From contig JAACJM010000090.1 in the NCBI GenBank assembly GCA_013368315.1, positions 186,001 to 250,000 of the forward strand: a stretch of DNA of 64,000 nucleotides. The letters run 5' to 3'. Shown in pieces: positions 34,149-44,388 of this stretch. The DNA comes from Tetrapyrgos nigripes. Its lineage: Eukaryota; Basidiomycota; Agaricomycetes; Agaricales; Campanellaceae. Positions within the stretch are counted from its first letter, which is position 1. Every line of letters begins with the position of its first letter. Under the pieces are notes generated by a model. The model was given only the letters and a program-made list of their open reading frames with translations. It was not told the origin of the DNA and made no database searches. Position numbers and translations under genes: made by a program.

Positions 34149-34636
34149 TAGTTCTGCGACTCCGAGTCGGAAGACGTGATATACCTGCTAGGTTAGATCT
34201 TTCGGAGTACATACCTACTTGGGCTTTTTTCTGGTACACTAGGAGATTTAAAACCAGGGATAATTTTAGTGTGCTAAAGATGATGATCTCGAGACAAGGC
34301 ACCACCGAGACTCGCCCAATCTGAGTCTCAATCGCCGTTGAAGATCCATGTGCCAGGGGACCTGGAGTAGAAGTTTCCTGGAATCGTTCCATAGATTTGA
34401 GGGAGTATGAGAGCGTATGACAGCTGAGAAAGACGAGGTTGGGAAGGTGTGGACTTTCGGAGCCTCGTCCCTGGACTGACACTTGCGAGGTTTACGAGTC
34501 TACGTTTAGGATAGGGGCCGTGGGTGCGTTGAGTGGCCATGGGTGTCTATGATTTTTCTTTGCCTTTCGAAGTTTTGTTTTTTTCCTTTTTTTCCCTTTG
34601 GATTTGCTTTCTCTTTCTTTTTCTCTGGCTGGTTCT
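34149..34636. other. Intergenic; T-rich tract near 34550-34625
   Basis: No gene. A plus-strand tract of TTTCC and TTTTCTT runs precedes the left arm of the large inverted duplication. Confidence 0.45.
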
Positions 34637-36175
34637 GACGGTGATGACTCCACTTGCTTGCGATAAATAATCCTGTAGAGGTTGGAAGATCAGTACTTGA
34701 GATTCGGAATACTCGAATTGAGCCTCAAAGATTAGAATTCTTAGCAATACTAGCTTATTGATTCACAAGCCGTTACAAGGTACTCGATCGCATATCATTG
34801 AGGTGCCACTACTAGAGGCAGACAAGAGGTATTATTCTCCGCAGCTCACATATCCTCCCACTTTCCATCTCCCTGCTCTGTGACGATCTTGCGAGCAGAA
34901 GAACCTGAGAAATTAGTATCCGTAAGTATCAAAAGTGATGAGATAAATCAGCACTGAAGGGTTACTCACTAGTAAACTGAAACAATGAAATAATCGAGTC
35001 AAGTCAGCAATCGAAAGGCCAAACTGATGTGAGAACGAACCTCAACGCGGTTGGCGAAGTTGGTTGGGTCCCAGATCTTGATACTAACGAGTCCCTTGTA
35101 CTGCTTCATTTCGTAGCTCCATGTTCCGTCGAGGTCCCCGTCACCGTAGATCTGGCAGTAACCAGGCACAGTAACAGCTGGTTAGTAGAAAGCAAGGTAG
35201 CATCATTCAATCCGGGTCAGCACAATGTCATATACAATAAAAATTGAAATAAGCATGGGGGAAATTATTAGACGCACTGCTCTGGAGTTTAGTAACCTTG
35301 AAACGCTTGTTCTCGCCCGTGACGTCGACAGTGATGACTCCACTATCTTTCTGCGAAAGGCTGGCTGTGGTCGACTGAGGTGCGGGCGCGGGGACGCCTC
35401 CCTTGAACTGGAGTCCAGAGTGAATGGACTTGATGGCGGCGAAGTATTTCTTGACGAAGTCCTCGCTGAGTTCGTTGGGACTACCAGCAGCCTCGTAGAG
35501 CTCGGTGAATTTGGCCTCGATCTTGGCGTCGAATTCAGCACGGTCTGACATTGTTGAGTGTTGGAGTGTTGGAAGAGTAGTTGGAAGTTGTTGGTCAACT
35601 GAGGAACATTTTGGCGAATTTGTGAGGGCTTTTATACCTCAGAAAAGGCTGATTATACTCCAGCCACTTTGTTCATTGAAGACAGCTGGAACACGTGAAT
35701 GAATGCCGATTGGGTGCTTTAGTCATTGGCTCTGCGTTCAATAGTGGTCATAGGATTGTTTTTCGTGCAAGCCGTCAATCTTCGGTTTGTATTCTCCTCA
35801 CCGTACTGACCTAATTTAGTGACCGCTCAGAAAAAGACCGGGTCCCATAGCTTAAGGAAAACTCCATAGGTATGTTATATCACTGAGCAAGCTGTCACTC
35901 AAGATAAATTTACCGCTAATTCTTTTGGAGTACCGATCAGGAACAACTGCTAAATTGTGGGGCTTTTCACATCCCATTGAACCCGCCTGCGATGCAGTTG
36001 TGGCAAAGTTGTGGAGAATTGCTTGACAGTTTGCTCAAAACCGAAAGCCACATCACAATACTTCATCAGTTCTGAAGGAGTCAATGAGCCACTGGTCGCA
36101 GGCACTTAAGTGCTTAACCTTAAATCCCGTCCGAGAGTCGAAGAATTGGCGGGACGCAGATAGAGGCCTGACACG
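34637..36175. repeat. Left arm of a 1.54-kb inverted duplication
   Basis: The arm equals the reverse complement of 37395-38932. The gene within maps exon for exon with no net length change (plus coordinate = 73568 minus the minus coordinate). I noticed only isolated substitutions, for example one in the leader near 35570. The arms are separated by 1219 bp. Outer and inner limits were set by eye where matching stops. Confidence 0.9.
34846..35551 (-). CDS. Unknown 158-aa protein, copy 1 (inverted duplicate)
   Basis: Four exons (35551-35278, 35177-35041, 34976-34970, 34904-34846) mirror the copy at 38017-38722. The predicted protein starts MSDRAEFDAKIEAKFTELY, has a helical N-terminus, a Pro/Ala/Ser linker and a strand-rich second half (GVITVDVTG, YCQIYGDGDLDGTWSYE, YKGLVSIKIWD). 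There is no signal peptide or membrane segment, so it is probably cytosolic. I do not recognise the family. The third exon is only 7 nt. Both copies look intact and share their upstream region within the arms, so co-expression and formation of complementary RNA are both possible. Confidence 0.75.
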
Positions 36176-36295
36176 TGCTGGTATACTTCAAGTTTTTCAC
36201 AGGAATTGGGATGTCTTAACTTCTAGCCACCACCGTGACGTTGCTGCGATTTCGGATTCTGACGCTGTCCAGTTATGGGCCTCATCTCAACGGTT

Positions 36296-36600
36296 CAAGT
36301 TCCAGGTCTCAGCCTGTTCCCAATGATCGATAATGAATGACTACTTCGAAGTACGGGGTCAACAGATGGCTCTGAAGTCTTTGAAGATCATTGGCCCACG
36401 CTTGCTTGAAATAATTATGCTTCATTGTCCACAACCAGTGGTACCGGATTCTTGCTCAATGACTGATGCATTATACCTGCGGCTTGGAAGTTGCATTCCG
36501 AGTCTGGCTGAGGGTTAACGCGTTAACGAGCAAGTATCTCAGGCCAATCTCAGGCTAGTCCATCCTGAGACTCGCTTAAGTTCTTCCTAGGACTGACAGG
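36296..36600 (+). repeat. Direct repeat in the spacer, copy 1 (MITE-free)
   Basis: It matches 36627-37170 (GAAATAATTATGCTTCATTG, GGAAGTTGCATTCCGAGTC, AGTATCTCAGGCC). This copy reads GCATTATACCTGCG where copy 2 carries a 247-bp MITE, so it preserves the empty insertion site. Confidence 0.8.
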
Positions 36601-36626
36601 TTGCCCGATAAGAACGATTCCTACAT

Positions 36627-37170
36627 GAAGTTCCAGATCTTAACCTGTTCCAGATGGTTAGCGATGAATGGCTATTTGGAATTACGCGGTCACCGGATGA
36701 CTCTAGAGTCTTTGAAGACCATTGGCTTACGTTTGTTTGAAATAATTATGCTTCATTGTCCACAACCAGTCGTACCAGATTCTTGCTCACTGACTGAGCA
36801 TTATACTGTACTATTTCAATCAATTCGCGAAATTTTTTCACTTCTCACAGGTCACGGAGATCCAATCGCGAGTGTGACAGGTTCCCAGAATCACCCAAAA
36901 GTCTCTCAAAAGGGCAAAAAACCGGTCAAAAATTCGCGAACTTCGCGGAAATTGTCCTTGGTCAAAGGTCACTCAGCCGAAATCGCGAAAAGAATATTCG
37001 CGAGAGGGTGTCACGGTAATACCCCCGTCGCGAATTGATTGGAATACTACAGTACCTGCGTCTTGGAAGTTGCATTCCGAGTCTGGCTGCGGGTTAACAC
37101 GTTAACGAGCAAGTATCTCAGGCCAGTCCATCCTCAGACTCGCTTGTTCTTAGGACTGACAGCTTGCTCA
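36627..37170 (+). repeat. Direct repeat in the spacer, copy 2 (MITE-filled)
   Basis: Same repeat as 36296-36600, split by the MITE at 36806-37052. It runs into a diverged third copy of the duplicated gene's upstream region. Confidence 0.8.
36806..37052. mobile_element. MITE with CTGTACTATTT ends, 247 bp, TA duplication
   Basis: Inverted ends of about 25 bp (CTGTACTATTTCAATCAATT, then CGCGA; the right end mirrors this with two mismatches). TA flanks both sides (36804-36805, 37053-37054). The paralogous repeat at 36296-36600 shows the same site empty with a single TA. The interior is rich in TTCGCG words. It encodes nothing. Confidence 0.9.
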
Positions 37171-37390
37171 ATAATATAACATACCTATGGAATTTTCCTT
37201 AAGCTATGGGAACCAGTCTTTTTCTGGGCGGTCATTAAATGAGGCCAGTACGGTAAGGAGAATACAAACCGAATATTGATGGCTTGCACGAAAAACAATC
37301 CTATGACCACTATGGAACGCAGAGCTGTGACTAATGACTAAAGCACTCCATCGGCATTCATTCACGAGCTTCAGTTGTCTTCAATGAAAG
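37158..37390 (+). repeat. Diverged third copy of the duplicated gene's upstream region
   Basis: It corresponds to 37668-37895 in the right arm (ACATACCTATGGA, TTTTCCTTAAGCTATGGGA, ACGAAAAACAATCCTATGAC) with more differences than the arms show. It therefore predates the inverted duplication. No coding part follows it. Confidence 0.75.
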
Positions 37391-37394
37391 TATG

Positions 37395-38932
37395 TGTCAG
37401 GCCTCTATCTGCGTCCCGCCAATTCTTCGACTCTCGGACGGGATTTAAGGTTAAGCACTTAAGTGCCTGCGACCAGTGGCTCATTGACTCCTTCAGAACT
37501 GATGAAGTATTGTGATGTGGCTTTCGGTTTTGAGCAAACTGTCAAGCAATTCTCCACAACTTTGCCACAACTGCATCGCAGGCGGGTTCAATGGGATGTG
37601 AAAAGCCCCACAATTTAGCAGTTGTTCCTGATCGGTACTCCAAAAGAATCAGCGGTAAATTTATCTTGAGTGACAGCTTGCTCAGTGATATAACATACCT
37701 ATGGAGTTTTCCTTAAGCTATGGGACCCGGTCTTTTTCTGAGCGGTCACTAAATTAGGTCAGTACGGTGAGGAGAATACAAACCGAAGATTGACGGCTTG
37801 CACGAAAAACAATCCTATGACCACTATTGAACGCAGAGCCAATGACTAAAGCACCCAATCGGCATTCATTCACGTGTTCCAGCTGTCTTCAATGAACAAA
37901 GTGGCTGGAGTATAATCAGCCTTTTCTGAGGTATAAAAGCCCTCACAAATTCGCCAAAATGTTCCTCAGTTGACCAACAACTTCCAACTACTCTTCCAAC
38001 ATTCCAACACTCAACAATGTCAGACCGTGCTGAATTCGACGCCAAGATCGAGGCCAAATTCACCGAGCTCTACGAGGCTGCTGGTAGTCCCAACGAACTC
38101 AGCGAGGACTTCGTCAAGAAATACTTCGCCGCCATCAAGTCCATTCACTCTGGACTCCAGTTCAAGGGAGGCGTCCCCGCGCCCGCACCTCAGTCGACCA
38201 CAGCCAGCCTTTCGCAGAAAGATAGTGGAGTCATCACTGTCGACGTCACGGGCGAGAACAAGCGTTTCAAGGTTACTAAACTCCAGAGCAGTGCGTCTAA
38301 TAATTTCCCCCATGCTTATTTCAATTTTTATTGTATATGACATTGTGCTGACCCGGATTGAATGATGCTACCTTGCTTTCTACTAACCAGCTGTTACTGT
38401 GCCTGGTTACTGCCAGATCTACGGTGACGGGGACCTCGACGGAACATGGAGCTACGAAATGAAGCAGTACAAGGGACTCGTTAGTATCAAGATCTGGGAC
38501 CCAACCAACTTCGCCAACCGCGTTGAGGTTCGTTCTCACATCAGTTTGGCCTTTCGATTGCTGACTTGACTCGATTATTTCATTGTTTCAGTTTACTAGT
38601 GAGTAACCCTTCAGTGCTGATTTATCTCATCACTTTTGATACTTACGGATACTAATTTCTCAGGTTCTTCTGCTCGCAAGATCGTCACAGAGCAGGGAGA
38701 TGGAAAGTGGGAGGATATGTGAGCTGCGGAGAATAATACCTCTTGTCTGCCTCTAGTAGTGGCACCTCAATGATATGCGATCGAGTACCTTGTAACGGCT
38801 TGTGAATCAATAAGCTAGTATTGCTAAGAATTCTAATCTTTGAGGCTCAATTCGAGTATTCCGAATCTCAAGTACTGATCTTCCAACCTCTACAGGATTA
38901 TTTATCGCAAGCAAGTGGAGTCATCACCGTCG
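37395..38932. repeat. Right arm of the 1.54-kb inverted duplication
   Basis: Reverse complement of 34637-36175; see the left arm for details. The arm ends within GTGGAGTCATCACCGTC, shared by both sides. Beyond it the right flank continues GACGTCACGGGCGAG while the left flank changes. Confidence 0.9.
38017..38722 (+). CDS. Unknown 158-aa protein, copy 2 (inverted duplicate)
   Basis: Exons 38017-38290, 38391-38527, 38592-38598 and 38664-38722 give 477 nt in frame. Exon 3 is a 7-nt microexon (TTTACTA) between a TTTCAG acceptor and a GTGAGT donor; it is needed to reach SARKIVTEQGDGKWEDM in phase. Without it the frame fails. The upstream region has AGGTATAAAAGCC near 37930, a plausible TATA box about 90 bp before the start. 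Family not recognised; the first-half helix and second-half strands suggest a small globular binding protein, but that is only an impression. Confidence 0.78.
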
Positions 38933-38950
38933 ACGTCACGGGCGAGAAAT
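38905..38950 (+). pseudogene. Fragment of another paralogue of the duplicated gene
   Basis: GGAGTCATCACCGTCGACGT and GGGCGAGAA here repeat exon 1 at 38229-38260 with one visible change. The surrounding frame reads LSQASGVITVDVTGEKFEM against LSQKDSGVITVDVTGENKRF in the gene. The right arm ends inside this fragment, which may have been involved in the duplication break. Confidence 0.65.
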
Positions 38951-39029
38951 TTGAGATGGGGGGGACGGTTGGAGCTGGGCAGAGGGGGGAAGGCATGAGT
39001 GCCACAATGGGCATTGTGTGCGGGATCTA

Positions 39030-40551
39030 TGCTGTAGGATCTGCAACGTGATGGAATTACTCCTGCCGTCGCAAAGGTTCATTTATCTGTTTCCTTATAT
39101 GCCGATTATATTAACGCCCCTTTTTAGCTGCGCAAAATTGTCCGCCATGTCCGGTCAAGTCCTCAACGACGTGCTGCCTGGCTGAGGCAGATTGACGAAA
39201 TCTATTCGGAAGATAATCAGGAGATACGCACGTACAAATTACTGATGTTGATCCTTGATGTGGTAACTCGTTGGGGCTCGACACACCAGATGATGCGTAA
39301 GTTTATTGTTTAGTTATCAATTTAGTTATCCAGTTTTCTGACCCTCTGTGTGAATCAGGTCGTGCCTATCAGTTCCGAGATGCTATAGACAGTTATGCTT
39401 CTGCAAGCACTGAGCTTCAGAATTTCTGTCTGAGTGCCGAAGAATGGGAAGTCATCGAGATGGTAACTTCCTGGCTGAAGCAGTTCCGCATCGCTACTGT
39501 CCAGATGTCTGCCACAAAGACTCCAATGCTCTCGCGCACCCTCGAAATCATGCAGGACCTTGAACAGCATGTCCGTGATATTGTCGCAAGTTTGCCTGCC
39601 AGTACACCAACCTATATTCGTGATGCACTTGTTGCATCTCACAACAAACTCAGTGAGTACTACTACAAGTTTGATGAGTCTCCATTTTATACCTGGTCAA
39701 TGCGTCAGTCCTTGTCTTTCTATTATTCTCTTTGATGCTAAGATCATCACTTTAGTTCTAGACCCTCGCATTGATCGGGATGTCCTCAAGGAGGATTATC
39801 AAAATGACGTTACCCTTAATGGCCACCTTCAGCAGTCGAAGTCCCAGCTGCGGACTTATTTCCAGGACAACTACCTTTCTCGTACATCTACTCAGTCCGC
39901 ATTCTCTTCCTCAGCCCCAGTACAAGATGATGTCATTTTCGTTGATGGATCGCCACAGAAGAAGAATACTTCGCGTTATCATCGCAAGGTAGACGCTCCG
40001 CGTGATGAACTCACGGAGTTCTGGAAGCAGCCTCCCCAGGATGGTGAGAAATGCAACCCTATTGAGTGGTGGCAGGGTCAGAAGGCGACGTTTCCAAACC
40101 TTTACCGTTTAGCTCTGGATATTTTTTCCATCCCCGGTATGTGCTTAAATGATACTCACAGCACATTCATGGAAACTAATGTTTCTTTAAAGGTTCTGCA
40201 GTTGCTGTTGAACGAGTTTTTTCAGGTGGCCGTGATACTATATCACTTCACCGGGCCAGCCTTCATCAAGATACCATTAGGATGCTGATGATAGCCAAAA
40301 ACCGACTGCTTTTGACTCGCCGTCGTAGAAATTAGACTTTAGTTAGATACCTGTCCATTCCAGCGCCTCAAATTTATATGTATATTTTCTCGTATACGTA
40401 TCTACCCGTATTACTGGCGTACAGTTACCCGTCCAGTATCGTACGAGCTTCCAGATCAACCCGTAAAATTACGGGGACGGGTACACCGTACCAGTACTGT
40501 ACCCGTAAAAAATACGGGCGTACCAGTATTACTGGACGGCGCGGAGCCCTA
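39030..40551 (+). mobile_element. 5'-truncated hAT element
   Basis: The right end is GGCGCGGAGCCCTA at 40538-40551, a hAT-like terminus preceded by ~150 bp dense in ACGGG/CCCGT words, the usual subterminal repeats. The transposase is upstream in the same orientation. The left terminus (expected TAGGGCTCCGCGCC) is absent, as is a matching copy of the eight bases after the right end, so the 5' part is missing. Confidence 0.75.
39128..40335 (+). pseudogene. hAT transposase, C-terminal two-thirds
   Basis: Exons 39128-39296, 39359-39703, 39756-40136 and 40193-40335 join in phase. Read-out: IVRHVRSSPQRRAAWLRQ, LDVVTRWGSTHQMM, LLDPRIDRD, then the hATC region IEWWQGQKATFPNLYRLALD, SAVAVERVFSGGRDTISLHR and RMLMIAKNRLLLTRRRRN. 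This covers part of the RNase-H-like core and the dimerisation domain. The BED zinc finger and the start are missing; a short exon may precede near 39036-39078. No stop occurs within the traced exons, so decay is mainly by truncation. Confidence 0.8.
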
Positions 40552-40552
40552 G

Positions 40553-41987
40553 GAGGAACTTGGCCTGCAACCCGATGATCTGGATGAGGAGCAGCGGGCC
40601 AGGCGTATAGAAATATTAGAGCAACTCAGAATGCGAAGGGAAACATGCCGATTGGAACGGCCAAACTTAGAGGTGGTAGAAGATGATCGCGTCACCAGTG
40701 AATCGAGTAGCCAACTTAGTCCAAATGGTGGTAAGTTATCATCTTTTTACCTTCGGTCTATCGGTCTACCGTCTCATGTATTCCATTCATTGGCAACAGC
40801 ACCACCCCAAAATCTCATACGGAGATGGCACGACATTACAGGTCAATTCAAGGTCGATGCGGCTCTCCTTGCCTACAAGGATGGTAACCTCCGGCTGCAA
40901 AAGACCAACAGTGTCATTATCCAGGTACCTGAGGATATGACATATGTTAAAAGGTCGATGGATAGTGAGGCTATAGAAGAAGATGATTGTATCAGTCAAT
41001 CGAGTAGCCAAGTTGGTCCTAATGGTCGTAAGTTATCAACTTTTCATCTTCATTCCATCGGTCTACCGTCTCATGTACTGTACCATTTTAATCAGCTCGG
41101 CACCCCACCGTTACTGTTACATGGGTCACGAACCTAAATATTCGTCAGTTCAGGACCGTTACCGTAACAATGTCAAATTAATTTCGTCACCCCAGCCAGG
41201 CGTCAATAGACGACCCTAAGTCCTCTGCGCTACAATTGGGTCTGAAAATTCGGCACTTGTCAATGTTACACGTTACAGGCCCGACTATTCGTCGTTTTTT
41301 GGGACACCGTTACCCGTTACTTGCCGAATTGATTAAAATGGTACAGTAATCCCCATTCATTGTCAACAGCACCACCTAAAAATCGCGTACGGACCTGGCA
41401 CGATATTACAGGCCAATTCGAGTTCGATGCGGCCCTGCTTGTCTACAATGGTGGTAACCTTTGGCTGCACAAGACCAACGGTATCATTATCCAGTTACCT
41501 GCTGAGAAGCTGTTGGGGGAGGATAGGAAATATGTCGCGAGACTGATCGTCAAGATGAGACGTTCGAACCGACTATTTCAGTTGCAGAAACTGAAGACTT
41601 TGAAGGGTGACCACAGACCGATCAGTACTGTATCTTCTCATATGGACTCATCCAGTGGCACTCCTCCGTTGGCATCTAGTCGTGTGGTACCAGCTGGCAG
41701 TAAGTCTTTTGGCTTTCCATCTTCATTCAATCTGTCTATCTTCTTGTGCACTCAATCACTATTCTTTGCCAATAGCACCACCCAAAAATCACATACGGAC
41801 ATGGTGCGACAGGACAGGTCAATTCAAGGTCAATGCGACCCTGCTTGCCTATAAGGATGGTAAACTCCGGATGCACAAGACCAACGGTGTCATTATTGAG
41901 GTACCCACTGAGAAGATGTCGGTAGATGATATGAAATATGTCCAGAGCCTGATGGATGGTAAAAAGCCGGCCAAGGCAAAACTTTGA
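40553..41987 (+). CDS. Triple SHD1-domain protein, 5' end lost at a hAT insertion
   Basis: Exons 40553-40730, 40800-41027, 41370-41699 and 41776-41987 remain open in one frame (315 residues plus stop). The first encodes a charged helix (DDLDEEQRARRIEILEQLRM). Each of the other three begins with P-P-[KQ]-N and carries one SLA1-homology domain 1: RRWHDITGQFKVDAALLAYK, RTWHDITGQFEFDAALL and RTWCDRTGQFKVNATLLAYK, each followed by LHKTNG-type and VP/LP residues. In Sla1, SHD1 binds NPF-type endocytic signals. All internal exons are flanked by phase-1 introns with similar intron sequence, pointing to serial exon duplication. The reading frame runs back into the hAT terminus, so promoter and start are lost; it may be a pseudogene. 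Confidence 0.78.
41078..41346. mobile_element. MITE with CTGTACCATTTTAATCA ends, 269 bp, inside an SHD1 intron
   Basis: The left end CTGTACCATTTTAATCAG is mirrored on the right by CTGATT-like AATTGATTAAAATGGTACAG. TA flanks both sides (41076-41077, 41347-41348). The host intron (41028-41369) is 342 bp; the paralogous intron at 40731-40799 is 69 bp and reads CTCATGTATTCCATTCATTG at this point, the empty site. It encodes nothing. Confidence 0.9.
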
Positions 41988-42213
41988 TTGACTGTACATG
42001 ATAAAATCCAGAGAACGCTGTTTCAGTAGTCTGAAAGAATGAGAATGATATTGTTTACTACCAGTAGAATTCTATCAAGTATACAGCAAGGCAGCTGAGA
42101 ATACTCGAAACAGTGAAGGCTAGGGCTGGTGAGGACAATAGGGACTTTCTGGGAAAGAGCTGGTTCTGAAGGCTTGGGTTGGGTTGGGTTGGAGGGCAAA
42201 TAACTGGGGTAAG

Positions 42214-42617
42214 GGGCCACTGCTTCGCATGGCAATCCACGAGGCCTCTTTACAGATGTCGATGAAGAACACAAAGGAAAAATTGGGATTCTTGTGTAGT
42301 TATCACTTGACACTCGATAGAGTGGTAAGTACCAGTTGTATGCCTCAATGCTCTTTTCTTTCTGATCATGTAGGTTGAAAAGCGCAGGATTACGGATGAG
42401 GAACGGGGTCCTAGGAAGACGATTAGAGTTGGAATTTGGCGGATCCGAGAAAGCCGTTGACGACGTCACCAGAAGGTCTTACCATGACGCCGGATAACTC
42501 CGAATGAGCGCTTGACGAGCGCCAGCTAATAGGGGTGGGAGTTTGAACCCGTGGAAAAGATCTAGGACGTCGCTTGAGAACGACATAAATTAACTCGGCC
42601 TTTAAGAGGCCTCGTAA
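42214..42617 (-). mobile_element. Non-autonomous Helentron-like element, minus orientation (~404 bp)
   Basis: 5' end at 42617 (minus TTACGAGGCCTCTTAAAGG). The 3' module at 42214-42250 has GGCCACTGCTTCGCATGGC next to ACGAGGCCTC. It shares the extension ACTGGGGTAAGGGG with the copy at 22447 and the internal word GAGCGCTTGACGAGCGC with the element at 57937. A GGTTCAAACTCC word on the minus strand (near 42545) resembles a pol III B box, but no tRNA fold was found. Confidence 0.6.
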
Positions 42618-43180
42618 CTTAGATTTCATGGTATAAGTACGTACTCTTTATACTACCCAAGTTAGTAGGTACATTACAAAAATGTCTAAGAGAAGAAATC
42701 GTGAGTGTAATGTGTAAAAGAAACATCAAACTTGCGAGAGAAAGACACCAGACAAATAAGTAGAGTTAAAACTTAATTAAGTCAAGTAAAAACGCGCAAG
42801 AAATGGAAATCGGTAAGATGTAGACATGATAAAGGCAAACAGAGAAAAGAGGATCTGCGGAAATTATGATAGAACTAAAGAATATATGAGGAAAGAGTCG
42901 AATATGTGAGAACTTGGTGATTGGACAATTCCGGAGAGGGATGCGTATAGGGGTTGGTGACGTCATAAGGGACTTCCTGTAATACCGAAATCTCATACTA
43001 CACTATCTTCTCTCAAGTAATTCCATTTCCCCGCTTCCTCCTGGCTATTCAATGCAGTTTTAGCATATTCTACGATAAGTTATCTAACAGAGTCATACAG
43101 ATGTGTCCAGGTAACCTGGAAAACCCCGGCAACTCGGCAATTATGATGCCCATTTCCTGATGTATCCTCCTCATATCATC
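42618..43180. other. Intergenic
   Basis: No gene recognised. It contains the 3' flank of the HD-domain gene. Confidence 0.45.
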
Positions 43181-44171
43181 TCACGAATCGGCCAGATTGA
43201 TGACGGACCCGATCACCTCAAGCAAGTTGGGAGGCTGGAGAAGCATCTATCAGCAATTCACTCCAACAATTTGTACAAAAGACTCACAGCATGGGACAAC
43301 AGACAATTTGGCTTCTGCTTCAACATTCCTTCAATATCAGTCACGAACTCTTCGCTGATCACTGCTCCATGTGGATACGCTGCCTCAATCTCTCTGACCG
43401 AATCACGACTTAACAAAGCCCCGAACAACTTGGCAAAGTCTGGACTAAGACTCCCATAACCCCCCAAGTCAAAGAGAGCACTCTGCGCAACGAGGAAATT
43501 GGCAGCAGAGGCTGCACCACTGGTAAAAGTGGGATTCAGGGTGTGTAACATGATGCCTTGGGCGATGTCCCCGACTTCGTCTGCGTTGAGTTTGGATGGG
43601 TACGTCTCGAGTAGATGCTCATACGCCAGGATTCCACCTTGCAATTCGAAGCTCATCGCGTGAGCTGGATGGTTGAGAACGAATTCATCGTTGCTCAAAC
43701 CAACGTCATGCAAAATGCAAGCGAGGAAGACGCGTTTGAGGAGCTCTTCGCGAGTTATTTGGGGTACTCCCGGTGTATCGGAGGGGAACCCGCTGTGGAG
43801 GATGAGGAGAGAGAAGTAATACATCCGGAGTGAGTGGTCGAGGATGGGCTCCGTTTCGAGTTTCTTGGCAAGATCAGAGGAAGGCTTGTACGCATTTTCG
43901 ATACCCGGATGGCGGAGTTCGGTGAGAGGGACAAAGCGTGGTTGGGCGTCTGTGGCTCTAGCCAAAAACTCTGAGATGTTAGAAGGGACGAAAGCGTCAA
44001 AAGTCTTTGGGAGAGTAGATGTCGTGTTGTTGACCAGCTAGTATATGTCAACTTCAGCATAAACCAAGGGCAAGCAGTGTTGAAAGAAACACTGACTTTG
44101 ATGGGATGGGTATTTGCTGCAACGGTGGCAACAAAGACGGCAAAGATAGCGACAATAGACTTGCTCATCAT
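43181..44171 (-). CDS. Secreted HD-domain protein, cyanamide-hydratase-like, 296 aa
   Basis: Exons 44171-44097, 44037-43288 and 43246-43181 join in phase. The start MMSKSIVAIFAVFVATVAAN is a signal peptide; an ATG further upstream in frame would place residues before it, so 44171 is preferred. The mature part resembles the fungal cyanamide hydratase/DDI2-like HD family: HSLRMYYFS (His ~93), then the metal-binding ILHDVGL (His-Asp ~135-136), followed by HPAHAMSFE and a helix-rich C-terminus. HD enzymes of this group hydrate or hydrolyse small nitrogen compounds using a bound divalent metal. Most relatives are intracellular; the signal peptide here is unusual. The substrate is not deducible. 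The short last exon is the least certain part. Confidence 0.82.
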
Positions 44172-44388
44172 GGTGTTGATTGGAAGTCGTAGCTTTAGAA
44201 GAACCAAGAGCTGAGGAAGACTGAAGTTGTGGTTTTGCAGTAGCAGCTTTTATACCTGAGTAAGAATATGAAGTCTCAGTAAGCTTAAGGATATGAGATA
44301 CATTCTATGGCGCAATCACTTACAAAGATTAGCCCTGAAAGATTATAAAGAATGACTGAATGCTGAATTGTGGCGGGCTTCACGGACC

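Noticed and set aside
42530..42570. tRNA or SINE based on a GGTTCAAACTCC B-box-like word
   Set aside because: No A box at a suitable distance and no cloverleaf could be drawn; the word lies inside a Helentron-like element.
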